Below, in pieces: positions 1 to 5,975 of a stretch of DNA of 12,477 nucleotides. The DNA comes from an uncultured Oscillospiraceae bacterium (GTDB lineage: Bacteria; Bacillota; Clostridia; Oscillospirales; Oscillospiraceae). The stretch spans positions 1-12,477 of the forward strand of contig CAADVN010000133.1 in the NCBI GenBank assembly GCA_900752445.1. Reading direction: 5' to 3'. How positions within the stretch are numbered: position 1 is the stretch's first letter; every line of letters begins with the position of its first letter. The position numbers and the translations under genes are program-made. The notes beneath the pieces were generated by a model that saw only the letters and a program-made list of their open reading frames with translations, was not told the origin of the DNA and ran no database searches.

Positions 1-117
1 GCGATAGGCTCCCTCTTCGCCGGGGGGCCCCCCGCCGCAGCCTCCGGGACCGTGCCCGCCGAGGAGGCGCTCAACCAGGCGCAGAGCCAGTGCGTCGAGC
101 AGATACAGCTCAGCTGA
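1..117 (+). CDS. Sugar ABC transporter solute-binding protein, C-terminal fragment
   Basis: Frame 1 is open from the window edge to a TGA at 115-117 and gives 38 residues ending in EEALNQAQSQCVEQIQLS. A short Gly/Ala/Pro stretch followed by an amphipathic helix with an EEAL start is how many extracellular sugar-binding proteins (SBP family 1, MalE/UgpB type) end, where the last helix packs against the C-lobe. Position supports this: two binding-protein-dependent permease genes follow on the same strand, the usual order being binding protein, permease, permease. The protein would be a lipoprotein outside the membrane that hands a sugar to the permease pair. The start, signal peptide and ligand-binding residues lie outside the window, so the substrate cannot be read. 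The call rests mainly on context, because 38 residues are weak evidence alone. Confidence 0.7.
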   Translation, partial: AIGSLFAGGPPAAASGTVPAEEALNQAQSQCVEQIQLS

Positions 118-134
118 GACAGAGCATTGACCCG

Positions 135-168
135 AGTCAAAGAAGCGCCGCCCGGCGCTTCTTTGACT
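135..168 (+). promoter_or_regulatory. Intercistronic hairpin between binding-protein and permease genes
   Basis: Bases 135-150 (AGTCAAAGAAGCGCCG) are perfectly complementary to 153-168 (CGGCGCTTCTTTGACT). Allowing a four-base loop, this is a 15-bp uninterrupted stem. No run of T follows (GATAAGAAATAT), so it does not look like an efficient intrinsic terminator. It sits 17 bases after the binding-protein stop and 27 bases before the permease ATG. Stable hairpins at this place in sugar ABC operons (malE-malF in E. coli is the known example) protect the upstream mRNA from 3' exonucleases and let the binding protein be made in excess of the membrane subunits. That role here is inferred. The structure itself is read directly. 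Confidence 0.8.
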
Positions 169-195
169 GATAAGAAATATTGGGAAAGGGGGGCG

Positions 196-1122
196 ATGGC
201 TGACATGAAACGAAGGACGCGCAGGCTCGGCTCCGACGGCCTGCTCTCGGCGTCTCCGTTCCTGCTGCCCAGCATCATCGGGCTGCTCATATTCTCGCTG
301 CTGCCGCTCATAATATCCGCGCTCATCAGCCTGACGGACTGGAACGGGCTGGACGAGCTGAGCACCGCCGGGTTTTTCAGGGAGCATTTCATCGGCCTTG
401 AGAATTTCCGGAGCATCCTGACAGGCAGCGAGTTCTGGCGGGTCCTCTGGAACACGCTGCGCTACATCATAATGTACGTGCCGCTGATGCTGGCGGCCTC
501 GCTGACCGTGGCCTCGCTGCTCTCGAAGCAGAGGCGGGGCGTGACGGGCTTTCGCGTCATCTACTACATCCCGGTGCTGACGAGCTGGGTCGCGGCCTCG
601 CTCATATGGAAGAGCGTGCTCTCGCCGCAGTACGGCGCGGTGAACGGCATACTCGGCTTTTTCGGCATCGAAGGCCCGGGCTGGCTGCTGGACGAGAACT
701 GGGCCATGCCCGCCGTCGTGCTGGTCTCGGTATGGAAGGACACGGGCTTTTTCGGGCTCATCCTCCTCTCGGGCATGATAGGCATAGACCGCAGCTACTA
801 CGAGGCGGCGTCCATAGACGGCGCGGGCGCCTGGACGAAGTTCTGGCGCATCACCCTGCCGCTAATGACCCCGGCCATCTTCTATGTCCTCATCGTCAGC
901 CTGATAAATGCCTTCCAGCTCTTCCCTCAGATAATGATAATGACCGACGGCGGGCCGAACGGCTCCACGCAGGTCATGGTCGAGAGGATATACAAATACG
1001 GCTTCCGCTACTACCGCATGGGCTATGCCGCGGCCTTCTCCTGGCTGCTGTTCGTCATAATCATGGCCTGTACGGGGCTGCAGATGAAGCTGCAAAAGAG
1101 GTGGGTGAACTATGACACGTAA
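196..1122 (+). CDS. Sugar ABC transporter permease, MalF/UgpA type
   Basis: A 308-residue inner-membrane subunit of a carbohydrate ABC importer. After a basic N-terminus (MADMKRRTRR) come about six hydrophobic segments, near residues 17-45, 90-112, 122-142, 170-192, 228-250 and 275-296. Between segments four and five lies the EAA loop that docks on the ATPase: EAASIDGAGA begins at residue 203, followed by the LPL turn. The length fits the short UgpA/LacF type rather than E. coli MalF, which carries an extra periplasmic domain. The start is placed at ATG 196 because GGAAAGGGG lies just upstream. A TTG start at 127 is possible in frame but would put the 15-bp hairpin inside the coding region. 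It overlaps the next permease by 11 bases, so translation is probably coupled. The transported sugar is unknown; the downstream glycosidase suggests an alpha-linked glycoside. Confidence 0.93.
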   Translation: MADMKRRTRRLGSDGLLSASPFLLPSIIGLLIFSLLPLIISALISLTDWNGLDELSTAGFFREHFIGLENFRSILTGSEFWRVLWNTLRYIIMYVPLMLAASLTVASLLSKQRRGVTGFRVIYYIPVLTSWVAASLIWKSVLSPQYGAVNGILGFFGIEGPGWLLDENWAMPAVVLVSVWKDTGFFGLILLSGMIGIDRSYYEAASIDGAGAWTKFWRITLPLMTPAIFYVLIVSLINAFQLFPQIMIMTDGGPNGSTQVMVERIYKYGFRYYRMGYAAAFSWLLFVIIMACTGLQMKLQKRWVNYDT

Positions 1123-1939
1123 ACGCAGGCTGGGCGCGGCGGGCTACTATGCGGTATCCATACTGCTGGCCGTCATCGCGCTCATTCCCTTCCTGTGGAT
1201 GATCTCCACCTCCTTCAAGAGCCGGGGCGCGCTCATGAGCATCCCCATCGAGTGGATACCCGCGGAGCCGACGCTCGACGCCTATGTGAAGGTGTTCTCC
1301 AAGTTCCCCTTCCTGCGCACGATAGGCAACAGCCTGTTCATCTCCGTGGCCTTCACGCTCATAACGCTCGTCTCGGCGTCGATGGCGGCCTTTGCCTTCG
1401 CAAAGCTGAGGTTCCGCGGCAGCGGGCTGCTCCTGAGCGTGTACATCGCAACGATGATGATACCGACGCAGGTGACGATGATACCGCTCTTCGTGGTCAT
1501 GAACCGGCTGGGGCTCATCGACAGCTACGCGAGCGTGATACTGCCCAGCATGTTCAAGCCCTTCGCGGTCTTCCTGCTCGTGCAGCAGATGAAGACGATA
1601 CCGAACGACTACATTGACGCCGCGAGGATAGACGGCGCGGGCCTCTTCCACATCTACAGCAGGGTGGCCCTGCCGCTGTGCATACCGACCCTGGCGACGC
1701 TGTCGGTCACGACCTTCATGGAGAGCTGGAACGACTACCTCTGGCCGCTGCTCATGCTCACCGACAGGAACAAAATGACCCTGCCCATAGCGCTCTCGAC
1801 CCTAAACGGGCAGTATGCAACGGAGTACAACGTGCTCATGGCGGGCAGCCTCATCTCGATGGTGCCCATCATAATCATCTACATAGTGGCCCAGAAGCAG
1901 TTCAAGTCCGGCCTCATGGCCGGCGGCATCAAGGGCTAG
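1112..1939 (+). CDS. Sugar ABC transporter permease, MalG/UgpE type
   Basis: A 275-residue second permease that would pair with the upstream one to form the transmembrane channel of a carbohydrate importer. It opens with a hydrophobic segment (residues about 10-30), has further segments spread to the C-terminus, and carries the EAA-loop equivalent DAARIDGAGL from residue 169, followed by VALPL. Asp replaces the first Glu of the EAA motif, a common variant. The C-terminal MAGGIKG is typical of the MalG/UgpE family and probably contacts the ATPase. The start ATG at 1112 lies inside the end of the upstream gene, with AGAGGTG eight bases before it. The stop TAG at 1937-1939 overlaps the ribosome binding site of the glycosidase. 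No ATP-binding protein gene lies in or just after this gene pair, so the ATPase is presumably encoded elsewhere and may be shared between several importers (MsmK style), as is frequent in Firmicutes. Confidence 0.94.
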   Translation: MTRKRRLGAAGYYAVSILLAVIALIPFLWMISTSFKSRGALMSIPIEWIPAEPTLDAYVKVFSKFPFLRTIGNSLFISVAFTLITLVSASMAAFAFAKLRFRGSGLLLSVYIATMMIPTQVTMIPLFVVMNRLGLIDSYASVILPSMFKPFAVFLLVQQMKTIPNDYIDAARIDGAGLFHIYSRVALPLCIPTLATLSVTTFMESWNDYLWPLLMLTDRNKMTLPIALSTLNGQYATEYNVLMAGSLISMVPIIIIYIVAQKQFKSGLMAGGIKG

Positions 1940-1947
1940 GAGGGCGA

Positions 1948-3693
1948 ATGGAAAAGCTCAAACTCGAGGGCTCGGGCGCCCTGGACTTCGGCCCGGCGCG
2001 GCTTCAGTGGACGCAGGGCGGGCCGCTGCGCATCAGCCTCGGCTACCGCGGCGCATACGGCCTGGGCGAGCGCTTCGACAGCCTCAACCAGAAGGGCCGC
2101 CGCGTCGTCTGCGAGGTATACGAGAAATTCTGCTTCCAGGGCGGCAGCAGCTACTGCCCCGCGCCGTTTTTCTGGACGGACTCCGGCTTCGGGCTGTATG
2201 CAGACACCTGTGAGACGACGGCCTTCGATTTCAGGGAGGGCGAGATCGTCTGCGAACTGCCCGCGGGCTGCGGGCTGACGCTGTTCTCCGGCACGCCTGA
2301 GCGGATGATAGCGGAGTACATGTCGCTCTTCGGCCCGCCGGTGCTGCCGCCGGACTGGGTCTTCGGGCCGTGGATATCCGCCAACCGCTGGGACAGCCAG
2401 GCGGATGTGGAAAATGCCGTCGCCGAGGCGGAGCGCCTGGGCTTCCCCGTCTCCGTCGTGGTCATCGAGGCCTGGAGCGACGAGGCCACCTTCTATATCT
2501 GGCGCGGGGCGAAGTACACGCCGAAGCCGGACGGCGGGCCGCTCGGGCTCGCGGACTTTGACTTCTCCGAGAGCCCCTGGCCCGACCCTGCGGGCATGAT
2601 AGAACGGCTGCACGCAAAGGGCATCCGGGTACTGCTCTGGCAGGCGCCCGTGTACAAGAAGCTCGGGCCGGAAGAGCCCGAAAACGAACAGCACCGCCTC
2701 GACTGTGAGGACGCTGTAAGGCGCGGGCTCTGCGTCAAAAACGCCGACGGCAGCCCGTATACGATACCAGAGGGGCGCTGGTTCCCCGGCTCGATGATAC
2801 CGGACTTCACGAACCCGGAGACCCGGCGGGCCTGGTTTGAAAAGCGGCGCTATCTCGTGGAGATGGGCGTGGACGGCTTCAAGACCGACGGCGGCGAGTT
2901 CGTCTACTCGGACGACGCGCGCTTTTACGACGGCAGCACGGGCCGGGAAGGCAGAAACCGCTATGCTCGAGACTACGCGCGGGCCTACTCCGAGTGGCTG
3001 GGCGAGGGCCGCGTCATATTCAGCCGGGCGGGTTTTGCGGGCCAGCACCGGACTCCCCTGCTCTGGGCCGGCGACCAGCAGTCGGTGAACAGCGAGCTCA
3101 GGGGCGCGCTGACGGCGGGGCTCTCTGCGGCGCTGACAGGCATCCCCTTCTGGGGCTTCGACCTTGCGGGCTTTGCCGGGCCCCTGCCCACTCCGGAGCT
3201 CTACATGCGCGCAACGCAGCTGGCGGCGTTCTGCCCGGTCATGCAGTGGCACTCCGAGCCGGACGGCGGGCAGTTTTGCGAGCTCATGCCGGGCGCGGAG
3301 GGCAACAACGAGCGCAGCCCATGGAACATGGAGCGGGCGTATTCCCTGCCGGGCTTTGCGGAGAGGGTGCTCAAGTGGCACCTGCTCAGGCAGGAGCTGC
3401 TGCCCTATATCCGCGAGACGGCCCGGCGCTGCGCCGAGGAGTACCGGCCCATGCTCCGCCCGCTGGTCTACTACTGGCCCGAGGACGCAAGGGCGGCAGA
3501 CTGCGGGGACGAGTTCCTGCTGGGCGAGTCGCTGCTGGCAGCTCCGCTCATGGAGGAAAACGCCGACAGGCGAAGCGTCTATCTCCCGCGCGGGCGCTGG
3601 CGCGACTGCAAGAGCGGCGCGGAATTCGAGGGCCCCGTGGAAACGCTCTCAGAGCCCGGCGGCGAATTGGCGCTGTTCAAGAGGCTGAAATAG
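1948..3693 (+). CDS. GH31 family alpha-glycosidase, compact form
   Basis: A 581-residue cytoplasmic (no signal peptide) glycoside hydrolase of family 31, which retains configuration at alpha-glycosidic bonds. The N-terminal beta-sandwich is abbreviated: the conserved GLGERF motif is already at residue 38, against a much longer N-domain in E. coli YicI (about 770 residues). The (beta/alpha)8 barrel begins near WISANRWDSQ. The nucleophile motif FKTDGGE places the catalytic Asp at 314, and WAGDQQS places the acid/base Asp at 376, 62 residues apart (66 in YicI). MQWHSEPDG near residue 432 forms part of the later active-site loops. The C-terminal roughly 100 residues look like the usual beta-sandwich. 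The residue that in YicI-type enzymes is the minus-1 subsite Asp appears to be Glu174 in VVIEAWSDEATFY. The start ATG at 1948 has AGGAGGG at 1938-1944; an in-frame upstream extension would overlap the permease and is rejected. It probably cleaves the imported glycoside; glucosidase, xylosidase and galactosidase activities cannot be told apart. Confidence 0.92.
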   Translation: MEKLKLEGSGALDFGPARLQWTQGGPLRISLGYRGAYGLGERFDSLNQKGRRVVCEVYEKFCFQGGSSYCPAPFFWTDSGFGLYADTCETTAFDFREGEIVCELPAGCGLTLFSGTPERMIAEYMSLFGPPVLPPDWVFGPWISANRWDSQADVENAVAEAERLGFPVSVVVIEAWSDEATFYIWRGAKYTPKPDGGPLGLADFDFSESPWPDPAGMIERLHAKGIRVLLWQAPVYKKLGPEEPENEQHRLDCEDAVRRGLCVKNADGSPYTIPEGRWFPGSMIPDFTNPETRRAWFEKRRYLVEMGVDGFKTDGGEFVYSDDARFYDGSTGREGRNRYARDYARAYSEWLGEGRVIFSRAGFAGQHRTPLLWAGDQQSVNSELRGALTAGLSAALTGIPFWGFDLAGFAGPLPTPELYMRATQLAAFCPVMQWHSEPDGGQFCELMPGAEGNNERSPWNMERAYSLPGFAERVLKWHLLRQELLPYIRETARRCAEEYRPMLRPLVYYWPEDARAADCGDEFLLGESLLAAPLMEENADRRSVYLPRGRWRDCKSGAEFEGPVETLSEPGGELALFKRLK

Positions 3694-3697
3694 AAAT

Positions 3698-3728
3698 GGC
3701 GCGCTCCAAAAGGGGCGCGCCGTTATTA
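3698..3728 (+). terminator. Terminator closing the sugar operon
   Basis: GGCGCGCTCC (3698-3707), loop AAAA, GGGGCGCGCC (3712-3721) form a 10-bp GC-rich stem with one T-G wobble, five bases after the glycosidase stop. The following GTTATTA is only moderately T-rich, so termination may be leaky. About 90 bases follow before the next hairpin. I see no gene in them. Confidence 0.75.
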
Positions 3729-3810
3729 TGGCGTCAGGCTCACACGGCGCCGCGCCCTCGCCGAGGCCGAGGAGGCTGCAAAACATACCTGCGATATGTC
3801 CAAAACAACA

Positions 3811-3842
3811 GGGAGCCGGGGCTTCAGCATGTCCCGGCTCCC
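3811..3842 (-). terminator. Terminator overlapping the end of the acetyltransferase gene
   Basis: GGGAGCCGGG (3811-3820) and CCCGGCTCCC (3833-3842) form a perfect 10-bp stem with a 12-base loop. Read on the minus strand it is followed by TGTTGTTTTGG, a fair T-tract. Read on the plus strand it is followed by TCTTTCC, so it can act as a backup for the sugar operon too. The stop codon of the minus-strand acetyltransferase (3826-3824) lies in the loop, and the first arm encodes its last residues. Confidence 0.85.
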
Positions 3843-4378
3843 TCTTTCCAGTGCAGCCACTCACGGCTGAGGATACGCATCATCACAAAGTCGCTGTACT
3901 CGTTGTTGTAGAAATACGCCTCCTCCAAAATGCCCTCCTGCTTGAATCCTATCTTCTTATAGAATTCAAGCGCAGCCGTGTTCAAGCCCACTACACCTAT
4001 CGAGACGCGATGCATCCCATATTCATTGAAAGCCATATCGAGCATTATGCGTATCGCTTCCGTACCATAGCCCTTATGCTGCATTTTCGGGTCGGGTATG
4101 ATTATCGTAAGGTCGGTTTGGCGCCACGCGGGAAACATGCGCAGCAGGCCGGTCTCGCCTATGATACTGCCATCGAGGTCTGTTATCGTGAACCAGGCCG
4201 AGTCTGCCGATCTATGGTTTACGTTGATGCAGGTCTTTACCTCTTCCTCGTCAGTGGGCTTCTCAAAGCCGCATTGAAACATGACCTGCGGCTGATTGAA
4301 CCAATAGGCAAAATACGGCGCGTCCTCTTCCCGCTGCTCTCGCAGAATGATGCTTTTACCCCTTATCTCCTTGCTCAT
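3824..4378 (-). CDS. GNAT family N-acetyltransferase, RimJ/RimL-like
   Basis: A 184-residue cytoplasmic acetyltransferase that would move an acetyl group from acetyl-CoA to an amine. It opens with the beta1/alpha1 pattern of RimL-type GNATs (IRGKSIILREQREEDA), has beta4 near ITDLDGSIIGETGL, and carries the acetyl-CoA pyrophosphate loop Q100-HKGYGTEA (Q-x-x-G-x-G). The later pattern NTAALEFYKKIGFKQEG, residues 133-149, is the usual motif B region with the conserved Asn and Tyr; SDFVMMRIL follows as the last core strand. It stands alone with its own promoter (4419-4447). AAGGAGG lies about 14 bases before the ATG and a weaker AAGGA lies closer, so initiation may be suboptimal. RimL relatives modify ribosomal protein N-termini, but many homologues act on small amines, antibiotics or polyamines, and the substrate cannot be inferred. 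The gene is visibly less GC-rich than the sugar operon. Confidence 0.93.
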   Translation of the reverse strand: MSKEIRGKSIILREQREEDAPYFAYWFNQPQVMFQCGFEKPTDEEEVKTCINVNHRSADSAWFTITDLDGSIIGETGLLRMFPAWRQTDLTIIIPDPKMQHKGYGTEAIRIMLDMAFNEYGMHRVSIGVVGLNTAALEFYKKIGFKQEGILEEAYFYNNEYSDFVMMRILSREWLHWKEGAGTC

Positions 4379-4418
4379 ACGTCCTTATCCGTCCTCCTTC
4401 CATGGTGCTTGCCCGAAG

Positions 4419-4447
4419 ATCATAGCACAAAAACACGCATGTTTCAA
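4419..4447 (-). promoter_or_regulatory. Sigma-A promoter of the acetyltransferase gene
   Basis: On the minus strand TTGAAA (4447-4442), a 17-base spacer, then TATGAT (4424-4419): one mismatch from consensus in each box. Transcription would start near 4412 and give a leader of roughly 35 bases before the ATG at 4378. Not tested. Confidence 0.75.
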
Positions 4448-4499
4448 CTCGGCAGCAGAGGCATGTATCCCGATACGGCCGGCGTGCGCGCCCTGACTA

Positions 4500-4508
4500 T
4501 GGTATACT
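4500..4508 (+). promoter_or_regulatory. Extended -10 promoter candidate for the membrane-anchored protein gene
   Basis: TGGTATACT gives a TGn extension directly before a TATACT -10 box. No convincing -35 box lies 16-18 bases upstream (sequence there is GC-rich), which is tolerated by extended -10 promoters. Transcription would begin near 4515, leaving about 44 bases, pyrimidine-rich in part, before the ATG at 4559. The region 4379-4558 is thus a divergent regulatory region with no gene seen in it. Confidence 0.5.
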
Positions 4509-4558
4509 TAAAAAAACTTTTCCCTTCCCTTTAGTATTTGCCGCAGAAACCGTAGTAC

Positions 4559-5215
4559 ATGGGTGAAGCTGTGAAGGAGGCGCTTGCCCTCACCGCAGCC
4601 GCGGCTGCGGCCTGCATCTACCGAGTGTTCATCGCCAACCGGGACTCCGACCCGCCGTCTTATGCAGTGAGCGCAGAGGTGGAGCCCAAAACCATCTCCG
4701 AAGACGCCCTGGAGGAACTCAGCGTCAGGCCGTATCAGGGCTATAAGGCGACATACGGCGAGGTGGAAGGCTATCTTGGCGTTGACCTGCTGATCAGCGA
4801 GCGGCTAGAGGCTGCCATATTCGGCGAAGGCGTAGACATCCAGGGCTCCAATCTTAAGGGCGAAAAGCCGGTAACGTCCATCACGCTCTACAGCAGGCAT
4901 GATACCGGCGCAGGCATGTCCGGCTATATCGACATGTCCGTGTATATATCCCTCGGCACATCTGACGCATACCAGCAGGTCACCCGGATACTCGGCCCGG
5001 AGTCCATGGAAAAGGACGCGGCCCTGTATGAATATGTGAGCCAAGCGAACGGCATAGAAGCCAAACTCGCCGTTTACGGGGCCCTCGGCCGGGCAAGCGC
5101 TTATTTTGTTTATGACGGCATCCTGTACAACATTTCCGTCGGCGGCTTTGCTGACGAAGATGATATCGACCCGGCAGGTTATCTCGAGGCATTGATAGAT
5201 ACATTCAGACAGTAG
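4559..5215 (+). CDS. Membrane-anchored protein of unknown function, anti-sigma ectodomain-like
   Basis: I do not recognise this 218-residue protein with certainty. It begins with a short charged stretch (MGEAVKEALA), then a small Ala-rich hydrophobic segment (about residues 8-25), then an acidic soluble domain to the end. That topology indicates an N-terminal membrane anchor with the domain outside. The soluble part (KATYGEVEGYLGVDLL, a central beta-rich region, SQANGIEAKLAVYG, YFVYDGILYNISVGG, and a closing YLEALIDTFR helix) resembles, from memory, the extracellular DUF4367/DUF4179-type domains of Clostridial anti-sigma factors and related lipoproteins. The zinc-finger cytoplasmic part of such anti-sigma factors is absent, and no sigma factor gene is adjacent. 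An in-frame TAG at 4553 blocks any N-terminal extension. No Shine-Dalgarno is visible before the ATG, although AAGGAGG occurs a few codons inside the gene. It may be a shortened derivative or simply poorly translated. Confidence 0.65.
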   Translation: MGEAVKEALALTAAAAAACIYRVFIANRDSDPPSYAVSAEVEPKTISEDALEELSVRPYQGYKATYGEVEGYLGVDLLISERLEAAIFGEGVDIQGSNLKGEKPVTSITLYSRHDTGAGMSGYIDMSVYISLGTSDAYQQVTRILGPESMEKDAALYEYVSQANGIEAKLAVYGALGRASAYFVYDGILYNISVGGFADEDDIDPAGYLEALIDTFRQ

Positions 5216-5245
5216 GCACCATCCATGATACCGAAATTACGGCAA

Positions 5246-5283
5246 AATCCCCGAAACGACTGTGTTTCGGGGATTCTTATGTT
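5246..5283. terminator. Bidirectional terminator between convergent genes
   Basis: AATCCCCGAAAC (5246-5257), loop GACTGT, GTTTCGGGGATT (5264-5275): a perfect 12-bp stem. The plus strand continues CTTATGTT. The minus strand continues TTTGCCG after the stem's own ATT, so both readings have T-rich tails. It lies between the end of the membrane-anchored protein gene and the end of the XRE-cupin gene and would stop both. Confidence 0.85.
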
Positions 5284-5316
5284 CAGGCGCGGCGCAGGCG
5301 GCCCGTTGCCTTATCC

Positions 5317-5871
5317 TTACTTTTTCGCATAGTATATCAGCATACTCAGTTGCACGGTGGACGGGCCGATGTTCCTGTACGAGTGTTCGACATCGGCCTT
5401 AAACCGCAGCGAGTCCCCCTTTGCGAGTCGGAACGCCTCTTGTCCGGCGCAGACCTCCACCTCGCCCTCGAATACCGTAATGTACTCCTCCGTCCCGGCC
5501 ATGTGCGGCTGCGCAAGCAGGTAGCCTTCCGGCTCTATTTGGATTCGGTAGGTCTCAAACAGCTTGTTCTCCTGAAACGGAAAGGCCGGATAATTCAAAT
5601 ACCTGCCTCCGTCCTCTACCAGCGGCGAGACCTCCCCCGCCCGGATCAGCAGCGGCGCCTCTGTATGGGTGTCCATCAGGCTGGTAAAAGACACCTTGTA
5701 GCCATTTGCGATTTTCCAAAGCACCGAGATGGTCGGATTGACATCCCCCTTCTCTATCTGAGCAAGCATGCTCCGGGATACGCCCGTCTGCTTTGCGGCG
5801 GTGTCCAATGTGAGCTTCTTCTGCTCCCGTATTGATTTAATGTTGTTCCCGATCACCTTTTGTAATTCCAT
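5317..5871 (-). CDS. XRE family transcriptional regulator with C-terminal cupin domain
   Basis: A 184-residue DNA-binding regulator. Residues 6-60 form a helix-turn-helix of the XRE/Cro type: IKSIREQKKLTLDTAAKQTG, then VSRSMLAQIEKGDVNPTI with the recognition helix, then LWKIANGYKV. Residues about 105-178 form a cupin barrel with PHMAGTEEYITVFEGEVEV (first motif; His123 and Glu128/129) and AKGDSLRFKADVEHSYRN (second motif; His163). Architecture and length match the PuuR-like HTH-cupin regulators, in which the cupin senses a small ligand such as an amine or amino acid. The start at 5871 is chosen over an in-frame ATG at 5910 because AACAGGAGC lies five bases before it, and the 13 extra residues do not look like part of the family. 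The divergent lysE-type gene across a shared operator suggests it controls that exporter and itself. Confidence 0.92.
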   Translation of the reverse strand: MELQKVIGNNIKSIREQKKLTLDTAAKQTGVSRSMLAQIEKGDVNPTISVLWKIANGYKVSFTSLMDTHTEAPLLIRAGEVSPLVEDGGRYLNYPAFPFQENKLFETYRIQIEPEGYLLAQPHMAGTEEYITVFEGEVEVCAGQEAFRLAKGDSLRFKADVEHSYRNIGPSTVQLSMLIYYAKK

Positions 5872-5882
5872 AGCTGCTCCTG

Positions 5883-5911
5883 TTAACAATATATTAGATT
5901 GGTAGTACAAT
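5883..5911 (+). promoter_or_regulatory. Promoter of the LysE-type exporter gene
   Basis: TTAACA (5883-5888), 17-base spacer, TACAAT (5906-5911): close to the sigma-A consensus in both boxes. Transcription would start near 5918, exactly where the left arm of the inverted repeat begins. Confidence 0.65.
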
Positions 5912-5918
5912 ATGCAAG

Positions 5919-5962
5919 AGTTCCGATATATCGGATTTTCGATTTATTATATCATCGGAACT
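5919..5962. promoter_or_regulatory. Operator candidate: long inverted repeat with internal palindrome
   Basis: AGTTCCGAT (5919-5927) is repeated in perfect inversion as ATCGGAACT (5954-5962), 26 bases apart. Inside it, CCGATATATCGG (5923-5934) is a perfect 12-base palindrome, so ATCGG/CCGAT half-sites occur three times. The repeat covers the -10 region of the regulator promoter and starts at the expected transcription start of the exporter. Binding of the XRE-cupin protein here could repress both genes. In the exporter mRNA the outer arms could also pair as a hairpin ending two bases before the GAGGAGG ribosome binding site. Confidence 0.7.
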
Positions 5963-5974
5963 TGAGGAGGTCAA
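5946..5974 (-). promoter_or_regulatory. Promoter of the XRE-cupin regulator gene
   Basis: On the minus strand TTGACC (5974-5969), a 17-base spacer, then TATAAT (5951-5946), nearly full consensus. Its -35 box shares bases with the ribosome binding site of the divergent exporter gene. Transcription would start near 5939, giving a leader of about 68 bases that crosses the internal palindrome. Confidence 0.75.
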
Positions 5975-5975
5975 T

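Noticed and set aside
127..195. N-terminal extension of the first permease from a TTG at 127
   Set aside because: It has no ribosome binding site, would translate through the 15-bp hairpin, and adds residues unlike permease N-termini. ATG 196 has a good purine-rich site upstream.
1678..1947. Upstream extension of the GH31 frame into the second permease gene
   Set aside because: The extra 90 codons are the shifted frame of the permease. ATG 1948 follows AGGAGGG at the right distance.
1936..3381. 481-codon open frame on the minus strand opposite the GH31 gene
   Set aside because: It is a shadow of strongly GC-biased third positions: Arg/Ala/Pro-rich, no recognisable domain, and the opposite strand has clear GH31 motifs.
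3722..3810. Possible small gene or gene remnant in the gap after the sugar operon
   Set aside because: A short Ala/Glu-rich frame can be read, but it has no start signal or domain and lies between two terminators.
3728..4534. 268-codon plus-strand frame across the acetyltransferase gene
   Set aside because: The minus strand encodes an intact GNAT protein with its motifs, promoter and terminator. The plus-strand frame has no domain.
5872..5910. Longer XRE-cupin protein starting at ATG 5910
   Set aside because: The extra 13 residues have no family counterpart, and the ATG at 5871 has a well-spaced AGGAG.
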